Below are positions 1 through 5,915 of a stretch of DNA of 11,210 nucleotides, piece after piece. This stretch comes from Cycloclasticus sp. (lineage in GTDB: Bacteria > Pseudomonadota > Gammaproteobacteria > Methylococcales > Cycloclasticaceae): the NCBI GenBank assembly GCA_012960055.1, contig DUCA01000203.1:1-11210 (forward strand), in the 5' to 3' direction. Each line of letters starts with the position of its first letter. The first letter of the stretch is position 1. The notes beneath the pieces are model-generated. The model was given only the letters and a program-made list of their open reading frames with translations. It had not been told where the DNA came from and ran no database searches. Position numbers and translations under genes: made by a program.

Positions 1-73
1 CCAAAATAGGCATCTCGCTTTCTGCAATTCGCTTAATCCAACCGTCTACTTCAGGTTTGGTTTCGTTATTCAC
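1..73 (-). CDS. N-terminus of a possible HDOD-domain protein (partial)
   Basis: A leftward frame opens with GTG at 73 and runs off the left edge after 24 codons. The peptide begins VNNETKPEVDGWIKRIAESE and continues MPIL. A tryptophan-containing helix followed by an acidic residue and MP resembles the start of the HDOD domain in gammaproteobacterial signalling proteins, where a phrase like W..ri...emP precedes the domain core. That resemblance is recalled, not computed. No clear Shine-Dalgarno lies before the GTG, so the start is tentative. The gene is divergent from cysS across 158 bp in which I see no convincing promoter. It could be a different protein, since 24 residues are little to judge from. 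Confidence 0.4.
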   Translation of the reverse strand, partial: MNNETKPEVDGWIKRIAESEMPIL

Positions 74-231
74 TTGTTAGCCAAAACTAATAGTTGTTGA
101 TTGTTTTTTAAAATGGCGACATTTAAATAATAGCAACATCTTAGATTTATGCTGTTAAAAACACCCGCATAATTATGCCGCTTTATTCTTAATCGGTTAT
201 TATCCACGCTTAAATAATTTAGGTTCCAGTA

Positions 232-1623
232 ATGAGCGCATTAAAAATTTTTAATACCTTAAGCCGTCAAAAAGAAACCTTCATACCGATTGAAGAGGGC
301 AAGGTTGGTTTGTATGTTTGCGGCATGACCGTCTATGATTTTTGCCATATTGGGCATGCACGCGTGATGGTTGTTTTTGATATGGTTACTCGTTACTTAA
401 AATACCTTGGTTACTCGGTGAAATACGTTCGAAATATCACAGACATTGATGACAAGATTATTGCCCGTGCTGCCGAAGCCGGAGAGGATTTTACCGCGCT
501 AACACAACGATTTATTGATGAAATGCACCAAGACGAGGCCTCGCTATTTGTTGAAAAACCTGCCTTAGAACCACTCGCAACACAGTCAATCGGTGATATT
601 CTCGGTATGATTAAGACCTTAATCGAAAAAGAGCATGCCTATGCCGGCGATAACGGCGATGTTTACTATTCGGTTGAATCGTTTAAAAACTATGGTCAAT
701 TATCAGGTCGTCAATTAGACGATATGAACGCGGGTGAGCGCGTTGAGGTGGATAAAAACAAACGCAACCCATTTGATTTCGTTTTATGGAAGGCAGCTAA
801 GCCCGGTGAGCCATCTTGGTCATCGCCTTGGGGTGAGGGGCGCCCAGGTTGGCATATTGAATGTTCAGCGATGTCTACGTGTTGCCTAGGTAATCATTTT
901 GATATTCACGGCGGCGGCATGGATCTGCAATTTCCGCATCATGAAAATGAGATTGCTCAATCAGAAGCAACGACGGGTGAAACCTTTGTAAACACTTGGA
1001 TGCATAATGGCTTTGTTCGTATCGATAACGAGAAGATGTCAAAATCCCTGGGTAACTTTTTTACGGTACGCGATGTTTTAAAACAGTACCGTGGTGAGGA
1101 GATTCGTTTTTTCGTTTTATCTAGCCATTACCGCAGCCCGCTCAATTATTCTGATGAACAGCTCAATGAATCACGATCTGCTTTAGAGAGACTCTACACG
1201 GCATTACGTAATATCGAGCCGGTTACGAATGATGTTAAATCTGATTATGTTCGATGCTTTGAAAAAGCCATGAACGATGATTTCAATTCCGCTAAAGCCA
1301 TTTCTGTTTTGTTTGAATGCGCTAACGACCTTAACAAACTCAAAAAAACGGATACAGAACAAGCTGCAAAAACTGCTGCTGACTTATTGTTAATGGCGCA
1401 ACCCTTAGGTTTATTAAGTCAAAACCCTGAAGATTACTTGCAATCCACAACGGGCACTAACGACGCTATCGCTAATGACGAGATTAACCGTTTAATCGAC
1501 GAACGCCTCCAAGCCAAAACAGACAAAAACTGGGCATTAGCTGATCAAATACGTGATCAGCTAAAAGAGCAGGGCGTTATTCTTGAAGACAGCGGCAAAG
1601 AAACCACCTGGCGGCGCCAATAA
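232..1623 (+). CDS. cysS: cysteinyl-tRNA synthetase
   Basis: Cytoplasmic class I aminoacyl-tRNA synthetase that charges tRNA-Cys with cysteine. At 463 residues it is close to the E. coli enzyme (461). The ATP-binding HIGH motif is at residues 39-42 and KMSKS at 268-272. The zinc site that selects the cysteine thiol is intact: C30, C211, H236 and E240, each displaced by two from the E. coli ligands C28, C209, H234 and E238. The Rossmann-fold core is followed by the helical DALR-type and C-terminal tRNA-binding regions. The ATG start fits the family N-terminus, and a weak AGG lies 8 nt upstream at 221-223. It converges with folD with no intergenic base, so no dedicated terminator fits between them. 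Nothing is unusual in the protein. Confidence 0.98.
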   Translation: MSALKIFNTLSRQKETFIPIEEGKVGLYVCGMTVYDFCHIGHARVMVVFDMVTRYLKYLGYSVKYVRNITDIDDKIIARAAEAGEDFTALTQRFIDEMHQDEASLFVEKPALEPLATQSIGDILGMIKTLIEKEHAYAGDNGDVYYSVESFKNYGQLSGRQLDDMNAGERVEVDKNKRNPFDFVLWKAAKPGEPSWSSPWGEGRPGWHIECSAMSTCCLGNHFDIHGGGMDLQFPHHENEIAQSEATTGETFVNTWMHNGFVRIDNEKMSKSLGNFFTVRDVLKQYRGEEIRFFVLSSHYRSPLNYSDEQLNESRSALERLYTALRNIEPVTNDVKSDYVRCFEKAMNDDFNSAKAISVLFECANDLNKLKKTDTEQAAKTAADLLLMAQPLGLLSQNPEDYLQSTTGTNDAIANDEINRLIDERLQAKTDKNWALADQIRDQLKEQGVILEDSGKETTWRRQ

Positions 1624-2478
1624 CTAGCTGCTTTGTAATTCCGCAGCTTGTAATGTATTTTCCAATAGCGAGGCTATCGTCATTGGGCCAACACCGCCTG
1701 GCACTGGCGTAATCCAGCTAGCATTATTAGATGCCGCTTCGTAATCAACGTCACCGGCTAACTTGCCAGTCTCTAAACGGTTAATACCGACATCAATCAC
1801 AATAGCGCCCGGTTTTACCCATTCGCCTTTAACAAAACCGTGGATGCCAACCGCGGCAATGATAATATCCGCGCGTTTCACGTGCTCTTCTACATTAAGG
1901 GTACGACTATGGCAGGTCGTCACAGTACAACGTGCCATCAACAGTTCCAATGAAACAGGACGGCCAACAATATTAGACGCACCAATCACAACGGCTTCTT
2001 TACCTTCCAGTGGTACATTCGTGCTTTTTAAAAGCGTCATAATGCCTTTCGGCGTACATGACCTTAAAACGGGCATACGTAAGGCTAAACGACCAATGTT
2101 GTAGGGGTGAAACCCATCTACATCTTTTAATACATCAATCGCCTCAATGATTTTTTCTTCATTGATATGCTCAGGTAAAGGCAGCTGAACAAGAATGCCG
2201 TTAATGGCTGGGTCATTATTCAGTTCATCTATTATGGTTAAGACTTCATCTTCGGTGGTGCCATATGGCAGTTTTTTTGACAACGAATAAAAGCCGACTT
2301 CATCGCAGGCATTGCGTTTGTTTCTAACGTACACCTCAGAGGCGGGGTTTTCTCCCACTAAAATCACGGCTAAACCGGGTTTAGAGGCACCTCGATTAAT
2401 ACGGGACTCGACTTGTTTTTTAATGCTTATACGGAGTTCAGCGGCTATTTTTTTACCGTCAATTTTTTGAAATTTCAT
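1624..2478 (-). CDS. folD: bifunctional methylenetetrahydrofolate dehydrogenase / methenyltetrahydrofolate cyclohydrolase
   Basis: Cytoplasmic enzyme of one-carbon metabolism that interconverts 5,10-methylene-, 5,10-methenyl- and 10-formyl-tetrahydrofolate using NADP, supplying purine and formyl-methionine synthesis. The 284 residues match the family length (E. coli 288). The catalytic residues sit at E. coli numbering: Y50, K54 in YVRNKRNAC, Q98 in QLPLPEH and D121 in DVDGFHPYNIGRL. The nucleotide-binding loop reads VIGASNIVGRPVS, and the C-terminal signature PGGVGPMTIASLLENT is complete. The ATG at 2478 gives the expected MKFQKIDGKKIA start, although no strong Shine-Dalgarno precedes it. 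It is transcribed leftward, convergent with cysS and divergent from the tRNA cluster. Confidence 0.98.
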   Translation of the reverse strand: MKFQKIDGKKIAAELRISIKKQVESRINRGASKPGLAVILVGENPASEVYVRNKRNACDEVGFYSLSKKLPYGTTEDEVLTIIDELNNDPAINGILVQLPLPEHINEEKIIEAIDVLKDVDGFHPYNIGRLALRMPVLRSCTPKGIMTLLKSTNVPLEGKEAVVIGASNIVGRPVSLELLMARCTVTTCHSRTLNVEEHVKRADIIIAAVGIHGFVKGEWVKPGAIVIDVGINRLETGKLAGDVDYEAASNNASWITPVPGGVGPMTIASLLENTLQAAELQSS

Positions 2479-2518
2479 AATTGTTTTAAAGTTTTTGAGA
2501 CTCTTTTATAAAGAAGCG

Positions 2519-2547
2519 TTGACCAAATTTACTGTGTGCCGTATTAT
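2519..2547 (+). promoter_or_regulatory. sigma70 promoter of the tRNA-Pro-Arg-His cluster
   Basis: A -35 box TTGACC (2519-2524) and a -10 box TATTAT (2542-2547) are separated by exactly 17 bases. The bases after the -10 are C-rich (cgcccacc), like the discriminators of stringently controlled stable-RNA promoters. Transcription would start near 2554, about 45 bases before tRNA-Pro. The match is by eye. The stringent-control reading is inference. Confidence 0.8.
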
Positions 2548-2598
2548 CGCCCACCTACAGACTTATTGCATCATTTATGCAGTGGTTTAAGAGATAGT

Positions 2599-2675
2599 CG
2601 GGGCGTAGCGCAGCCTGGTAGCGCAACTGCTTTGGGAGCAGTGGGTCGGGAGTTCGAATCTCTCCGCCCCGACCA
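2599..2675 (+). tRNA. tRNA-Pro (anticodon UGG)
   Basis: A complete 77-nt cloverleaf. The acceptor stem cggggcg pairs with cgccccg, followed by discriminator A and an encoded CCA. The anticodon stem actgc/gcagt encloses the loop tttggga, which gives anticodon TGG. The T-loop ttcgaat is canonical. It is the first gene of the three-tRNA cluster. The order Pro-Arg-His resembles conserved gammaproteobacterial clusters such as the E. coli Arg-His-Leu-Pro operon. Confidence 0.97.
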
Positions 2676-2693
2676 ATCTACTTATTAAATGAA

Positions 2694-2770
2694 GCGCTTG
2701 TAGCTCATCTGGATAGAGCATCGGCCTTCTAAGCCGAGGGTAGCAGGTTCGAGTCCTGCCAAGCGTACCA
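2694..2770 (+). tRNA. tRNA-Arg (anticodon UCU)
   Basis: A complete 77-nt cloverleaf, 18 nt after tRNA-Pro. The acceptor stem gcgcttg pairs with caagcgt, leaving a G-U wobble at 1-72, followed by A and encoded CCA. The anticodon stem tcggc/gccga encloses cttctaa, giving TCT, which reads AGA and AGG codons. The T-arm gcagg-ttcgagt-cctgc is perfect. Confidence 0.97.
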
Positions 2771-2845
2771 TTTATATTTTTGGTATACTGAGCAGATTAT
2801 TTCAGGAACACTCTAAGTTTGTACAATAGTCTTAAAATCGTCAAT

Positions 2846-2922
2846 GGTGGGTGTAGCTCAGTTGGTAGAGCCCCAGACTGTGACTCTGGTTGTCGAGGGT
2901 TCGAGCCCCTTCACTCACCCCA
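2846..2922 (+). tRNA. tRNA-His (anticodon GUG)
   Basis: The extra G at -1 that is the hallmark of tRNA-His is position 2846. The acceptor stem gtgggtg pairs with cactcac (one G-U), followed by discriminator C and encoded CCA at 2920-2922. The anticodon stem ccaga/tctgg encloses ctgtgac, giving GTG. It is intact and presumably functional. A diverged duplicate of its 3' part lies about 1.05 kb downstream (3918-3976), so this gene appears to be the integration target of the element that follows. I see no intrinsic terminator directly after it. Confidence 0.97.
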
Positions 2923-2964
2923 TTTTCGATATACAAATCAACAGCTTACAAATTCATCCAAAAT

Positions 2965-3002
2965 CAACTGTCTACACTTTTAAGCAACTGTCTACACTTT
3001 TA
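2965..3002. repeat. 20-bp tandem repeat, candidate integrase arm sites
   Basis: The unit caactgtctacacttttaag occurs at 2965-2984 and again from 2985 to 3002, with 18 bases repeated. It lies between tRNA-His and the integrase remnant and overlaps that remnant's stop codon. Its core aactgtctac recurs at 3814-3823 and, inverted with one mismatch, at 3872-3881. Short direct repeats beside an att site are typical arm-type binding sites of tyrosine integrases. That role is inferred from position and repetition only. Confidence 0.6.
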
Positions 3003-3176
3003 TCGAATCAGTGTCACTTTTAGCGGCTTTCTTAGATAGTATTTCTTTGTAGTTTTAGCATCAGAATGGGCGAGTGATTTTGTGCCATCTTCATGATAGC
3101 TGGCAGCTTTAGAACGTAAATCCCTATAGGTGAACCGTTCCTTTATGACCCCGTCAAATTGCGAGAGCATGTTTCT
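3000..3176 (-). pseudogene. C-terminal remnant of a tyrosine (phage-type) integrase
   Basis: A leftward open stretch of 58 codons from 3176 to the TAA at 3000-3002 reads as the catalytic C-terminus of a site-specific tyrosine recombinase. KERFTYRDLRSKAAS corresponds to the usual FTFHDLRAKAAS box II. The phrase LAHSDAKTTKKYYLRKP matches the usual LGHSDxxTTxxYxRK block with the histidine and the tyrosine nucleophile (YY). Two signs of decay are visible: Arg replaces the box II histidine (RDLR for HDLR), and the linker EDGTKSLAHSD looks a few residues short. Upstream the frame meets TAG at 3177-3179, and I cannot find the N-terminal and core-binding domains, so about 80 percent of a normal integrase is missing. 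Its place directly beside tRNA-His matches the usual int-attL layout. It is presumably inactive. Confidence 0.8.
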
Positions 3177-3257
3177 CTAACATCAAAAACAATACCTCTA
3201 GGTTAAATGCGCTACAGGTGATGAAGCCAAGCTTTATGTATGGGGGGAGGAACTTTC

Positions 3258-3300
3258 TGATTCTTAATGCAGCCATAATTATTCAGGCGTACTATTTAAG
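3258..3300 (+). repeat. left arm of a 43-bp inverted repeat
   Basis: This arm begins tgattcttaatgcagcc and ends gcgtactatttaag. It is the reverse complement of 3734-3776 at 42 of 43 positions, the difference being C at 3284. Weaker similarity continues inward for about 15 more bases with one gap. The stop codon of the small leftward gene (3296-3298) lies inside this arm. I do not recognise it as the end of a named insertion sequence, and no flanking target-site duplication is evident. Confidence 0.9.
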
Positions 3301-3705
3301 AAAAGAAATTCATATCTCTTTTAAGCCGGCATAGAGAGTTAACATAGGATGCCCTCGATAAAGGGGGGGCGAAGTTACCGTTTCTTTTTTCTCTTGGGTC
3401 AAATGGATCGTCTGCACTTGCAACTGTTACCGATGCTAGATAACCAATTCCCTCCTGAAGGGAGTTACTTTCTTTAATGTCAGTAATATTACTTGGAGGA
3501 TTCGTGTTTCTTTCAGGATACCTAGGTGCTTTAACAATAACCCAATATCTTACACCCAACTCTCTAAACCAAATTGAAGGGTAATAATCTAACGATGATT
3601 GAAAGGACAAGATCTTTTTTCCTTCCTTCTCAAGTGACGATTTTTAAATATAACTGCAAAATCTTGCAGTTCCAAGTCAGACATCTCGGTAAATTCATGA
3701 CTCAT
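3296..3705 (-). pseudogene. small unknown gene inside the inverted repeat, split by a 1-nt frameshift
   Basis: The ATG at 3705 has AAGGA 6 nt upstream (3712-3716) and begins MSHEFTEMSDLELQDFAVIFK. This frame ends after about 39 codons. A second frame, with no good start of its own, carries the remaining residues: SLEKEGKKILSFQ, then YYPSIWFRELGVRYWVIVKA and a C-terminal part containing GYLASVTVASADDPFDP. The total span of 410 nt is one short of 137 codons. Restoring one A in the A-run (3641-3645, minus strand) fuses both frames into a single 136-residue protein, so a 1-nt deletion is the simplest explanation. The architecture (N-terminal helix, strand WVIVKAPRYP, late YVN segment) loosely recalls small hypothetical proteins of accessory regions. 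I cannot assign a function. No signal peptide or membrane segment is visible. It is the only gene of the 519-bp inverted-repeat unit. Confidence 0.65.
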
Positions 3706-3733
3706 ATCCATTCCTTGTTATGAAATCACTTGT

Positions 3734-3776
3734 CTTAAATAGTACGCCTTAATAATTATGGCTGCATTAAGAATCA
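3734..3776 (-). repeat. right arm of a 43-bp inverted repeat
   Basis: Reverse complement of 3258-3300 with one mismatch. It lies 29 bases upstream of the start codon of the enclosed small gene, so the gene's leader, and perhaps its promoter, comes from this arm. I found no clear -35/-10 pair in it. Confidence 0.9.
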
Positions 3777-3813
3777 ATCATCAACCAGATGGGACAAGAA
3801 ATGATGTGTGCTA

Positions 3814-3881
3814 AACTGTCTACCAGTAACCGCTAAGTTATTGATATATGACCCCTCTGGAGGCATTTGCGCTAGACAGTT
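3814..3881. repeat. right-end copies of the arm-site-like motif
   Basis: aactgtctac occurs at 3814-3823, and ctagacagtt, its reverse complement with one mismatch, occurs at 3872-3881. They match the core of the tandem repeat at 2965-3002 on the other side of the element. Two motifs near each end would fit arm-type integrase sites. This is inference. Confidence 0.5.
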
Positions 3882-3917
3882 CATCAGAAATATATTAATT
3901 ACTTACGAAGCTATAAA

Positions 3918-3976
3918 CCCTAACTGCGAATCAGGTTGTCGATGGTTCGAGTCCATTCATCCACCCCATTTTCGAT
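3918..3976 (+). pseudogene. displaced 3' part of tRNA-His (attR-like)
   Basis: This stretch aligns without gaps to 2872-2930 of the tRNA-His locus, with about 10 differences. It includes a degenerate anticodon arm (loop ctgcgaa), a well-formed T-arm (gatgg-ttcgagt-ccatt), a 3' acceptor strand catccac, discriminator C and CCA ending at 3968, and the shared flank ttttcgat. No D-arm or 5' acceptor strand precedes it, so it is not a complete tRNA. It is best read as the original tRNA 3' end displaced by integration. Confidence 0.75.
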
Positions 3977-3997
3977 TCTTCCAGTATCTTGTTCTAT

Positions 3998-4777
3998 ATG
4001 ACTAACCTTCAGTCAGCACCCTTTCCAATAGTTACCGGTGAAGCCGATTCATTATGCGCAGAGGTGAAAAACCTTATCAAGTCAGGTGTTTATCAAATCA
4101 CCTTCCAAAGTGACTTGTTATCATTTTTATCTTTTGATGATGGAAAATTAAGCATTCACCTGAATAGAGACAATACCGTCCTCATTCTAGCGATTGATTT
4201 TGTTGGCGGAAAATCGCAACATCGTCGTCAATATGGAGGAGGGAAGAACCAACCCTTAGCCAAGGCATGCGGATTAGACAAGCACCCGCAATGGACAATA
4301 TTCGACGCAACCGCAGGCTTAGGTCGCGATGCGTTTGTTTTAGCCAGCTTAGGCGCCAATGTGACGCTTTGTGAGCAGAACCCAGCCTTATACGCTTTAT
4401 TACTTGATGCGATGTATAGAGCAGCCGAAGATACTGATGTTTGTCACATTGTCGAGCGAATGCAATGCGTGCATCACGACTCAATCAGCTACCTTAAAAA
4501 TATAGACACGAGTCAATCATCGTGTCCCGATGTCATTTATTTAGACCCCATGTATCCGGAACGAAAAAAAAGCGCCAAAATAAAAAAAGAAATGCAAATA
4601 TTACAGGAGCTCGTCGAGCATACTGCGAGCAACAATGGGCTTTTAGATATGGCGTTAAAAACTGCTAAGCACCGTGTTGTTGTCAAGCGCCCCAAATCAG
4701 CACCTGCATTAGATGAGAAGAGACCAAGTTACACCGTTAGTAGCGTCAATACTCGATATGACGTGTACGTTGCTTAA
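3998..4777 (+). CDS. rsmJ: 16S rRNA (guanine-1516-N2)-methyltransferase RsmJ
   Basis: SAM-dependent methyltransferase that modifies G1516 of 16S rRNA in the small subunit. SAM-binding motif I is DATAGLGRDAF at residues 103-113, followed by VLASLGANVTLCEQNP. The catalytic-region motif is YLDPMYPERKKSAKIKKEM, with DPMYP from residue 183, and the C-terminal HRVVVKRPKSAP is also characteristic of the family. The 259 residues from the ATG at 3998 compare with about 250 in E. coli. An in-frame TTG at 3989 is also possible, but neither start has a recognisable Shine-Dalgarno. The gene begins only 30 nt after the displaced tRNA-His 3' end, so its former upstream region was separated from it by the element. 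Its last 32 bases overlap the run-on end of the leftward pseudogene. Confidence 0.95.
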   Translation: MTNLQSAPFPIVTGEADSLCAEVKNLIKSGVYQITFQSDLLSFLSFDDGKLSIHLNRDNTVLILAIDFVGGKSQHRRQYGGGKNQPLAKACGLDKHPQWTIFDATAGLGRDAFVLASLGANVTLCEQNPALYALLLDAMYRAAEDTDVCHIVERMQCVHHDSISYLKNIDTSQSSCPDVIYLDPMYPERKKSAKIKKEMQILQELVEHTASNNGLLDMALKTAKHRVVVKRPKSAPALDEKRPSYTVSSVNTRYDVYVA

Positions 4778-5766
4778 AGCGCAACGAAAAGCCGGCAACA
4801 GGACGATTGCGAACATCAGTTTGAGTGCCTTTTGTATTATCAATAATGAGAAGGCTTATTGAGAGAAATCGACCGAAATTACCCACAGACTGTTTAACGC
4901 CAGATGAGAGATAAACAACCGTCTCCGTAGAATTTCCTGCTAAACACCCAGAGATTCTATTTTCACGTCGTGTCTCACGGTTTGCTTCCAAAAAAATATC
5001 CCGCTTAATCTCATTGCTTGTCTGTACGCGATGGTGACTCTGACTCGCATGGTCATGACTAAGCAAACGATAGGTCATGGAACATTTTAAGATAGCGCCC
5101 CAATTTCAGTGTGCCACAAACCCTCAGTGGTTTTGTTATATAAGAAATTAGCGTAATAACCCATATTACCGTTTGAATGACTTACTGCTGAGCCAAGACA
5201 ACAATCCTATGAGCCAGTTGCGGCCTGAAATCCGGCTTCAAAGCGTTCGCCATTATCATCTTTGTCATGTGTCTCGCCCGTAAGGGCTTTGATACTAAAT
5301 AGCACTGAAATGCCCAGCTTATCGGTTATGTAAAACCGCTAGTTAGCCACCAATAAAATATCAGCAAAAACAGGGGGAGCATGTATGTGGGTCTCATCAA
5401 TAGAGAATGCTTCTACTTCATTTTCTCCGATGTCTTTTCTTTCAATATAAGCCAGGCGTTAAATCTTCTGTCAACCCCTATGCGACAGGCAAGGAAGCCT
5501 TGCGTATTTCATCGACGCTATGAATGCCTTCTTATCCAGCGACACCAAAGGGTTCAAGCCCCACCGGTGCTAAAGCGGTCGTTATCGATTATTTCAGTTC
5601 TTAGGCCAAACGCCTAAACATCTATGGGGGCTGTTGTTCCAAAAATCGTATTGATGGGGCAGGAAGACTCAAGCCCAAAAGCGACGCTGAGGTGATCAGC
5701 TAACGTAAAATTGCTTATTGATAGTAAAGTCAAAGCAAGAGATTTAAAGGTGCGTACTTTATTCAC
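4746..5766 (-). pseudogene. decayed outer-membrane beta-barrel protein gene
   Basis: Reading leftward, GTG at 5766 opens a classic signal peptide, VNKVRTFKSLALTLLSISNF followed by TLA, with probable cleavage before DHLSVAFGLES. The same frame continues through AFGLRTEIIDNDRF but contains TAG at 5614-5616 and TGA at 5554-5556. A second frame carries FYITDKLGISVLFSIKALTG, then FEAGFQAATGS and NMGYYANFLYNKTTEG, with stops at 5339-5341, 5207-5209 and 5087-5089. A third frame from 5078 carries VVYLSSGVKQSVG, GTQTDVRNRPVAGFSLRF and a short run-on tail. Alternating short polar turns and amphipathic strands, ending in a strand with terminal Phe, suggest an outer-membrane beta barrel. They resemble the broad family of putative transporters near MetA-type phenol-degradation proteins. 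About 330 codons would be full length. At least two frameshifts and five stops make it non-functional. The substrate is unknown. Confidence 0.75.
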
Positions 5767-5874
5767 ATTGTTTAACGGGTCTTAGTTGCAATAAAAACTA
5801 AATTTTACAGCAGAGCTAAACAAAAGTAGCGACGACAAATTGTTGCCGGTAACGTGTGAAAACACTTAGCGCAC

Positions 5875-5907
5875 AAAAAAGCCCTGTAGATGAAAATCTG
5901 CAGGGCT
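5875..5907 (-). terminator. intrinsic terminator downstream of tRNA-Leu
   Basis: On the minus strand, agccctgcagat and atctacagggct form a 12-bp stem with one mismatch around a tetraloop, followed by six T residues (AAAAAA at 5875-5880 on the plus strand). It lies 9 nt past the tRNA-Leu CCA, as expected for a monocistronic tRNA. Confidence 0.92.
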
Positions 5908-5915
5908 CCATGCTT

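Larger units (their letters stand above)
2916..3976. mobile_element. remnant of an integrative element inserted at the 3' end of tRNA-His
   Basis: The 15-base sequence caccccattttcgat spans the tRNA 3' end at 2916-2930 and recurs at 3962-3976. It is embedded in a longer diverged repeat (2872-2930 against 3918-3976, about 49 of 59 positions identical). Between the copies lie a truncated tyrosine-integrase C-terminus next to the tRNA, clustered 10-base motifs near each end, and a small inverted-repeat-bounded unit. Tyrosine integrases commonly insert into tRNA 3' ends and restore the gene while displacing the old 3' end, which is the arrangement seen here. The element has lost nearly all of its integrase and shows no other intact gene, so it is probably immobile. 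The ends are approximate. Confidence 0.75.

Noticed and set aside
74..231. cysS promoter candidates such as TATTAT at 198-203
   Set aside because: No acceptable -35 box lies at 16-18 nt. AT-rich sequence makes chance -10-like hexamers common.
3194..3257. Short plus-strand peptide containing GDEAKLYVWGEELSDS
   Set aside because: It looks protein-like, but it is closed upstream by a nearby stop, has no start signal, and ends at the inverted repeat. It is too short to support as a gene fragment.
3636..3652. Programmed -1 frameshifting in the small unknown gene
   Set aside because: The A-run is in the wrong phase for a standard X XXY YYZ slippery heptamer, and I see no stimulatory structure. 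A 1-nt deletion is simpler.
3258..3776. Integron cassette with attC sites
   Set aside because: The paired arms form one long inverted repeat around the gene instead of an imperfect palindrome after it, and I found no properly placed core-site motif pair.
3918..3968. Functional tRNA with anticodon GCG
   Set aside because: There is no D-arm or 5' acceptor strand upstream, and the anticodon stem has a mismatch. Only the 3' part is present.
3808..4005. 65-codon rightward open frame across the right end of the element
   Set aside because: It overlaps the displaced tRNA-His 3' end and the rsmJ start, has no ribosome binding site, and has an unremarkable composition.
4767..4785. Terminator after rsmJ (cgttgc...gcaacg hairpin)
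   Set aside because: The stem has only six pairs and no T-tract follows on either strand.
5381..5617. 78-codon rightward open frame
   Set aside because: It lies opposite the decayed outer-membrane gene, whose signal peptide and strand pattern explain the minus strand better. It has no recognisable features.
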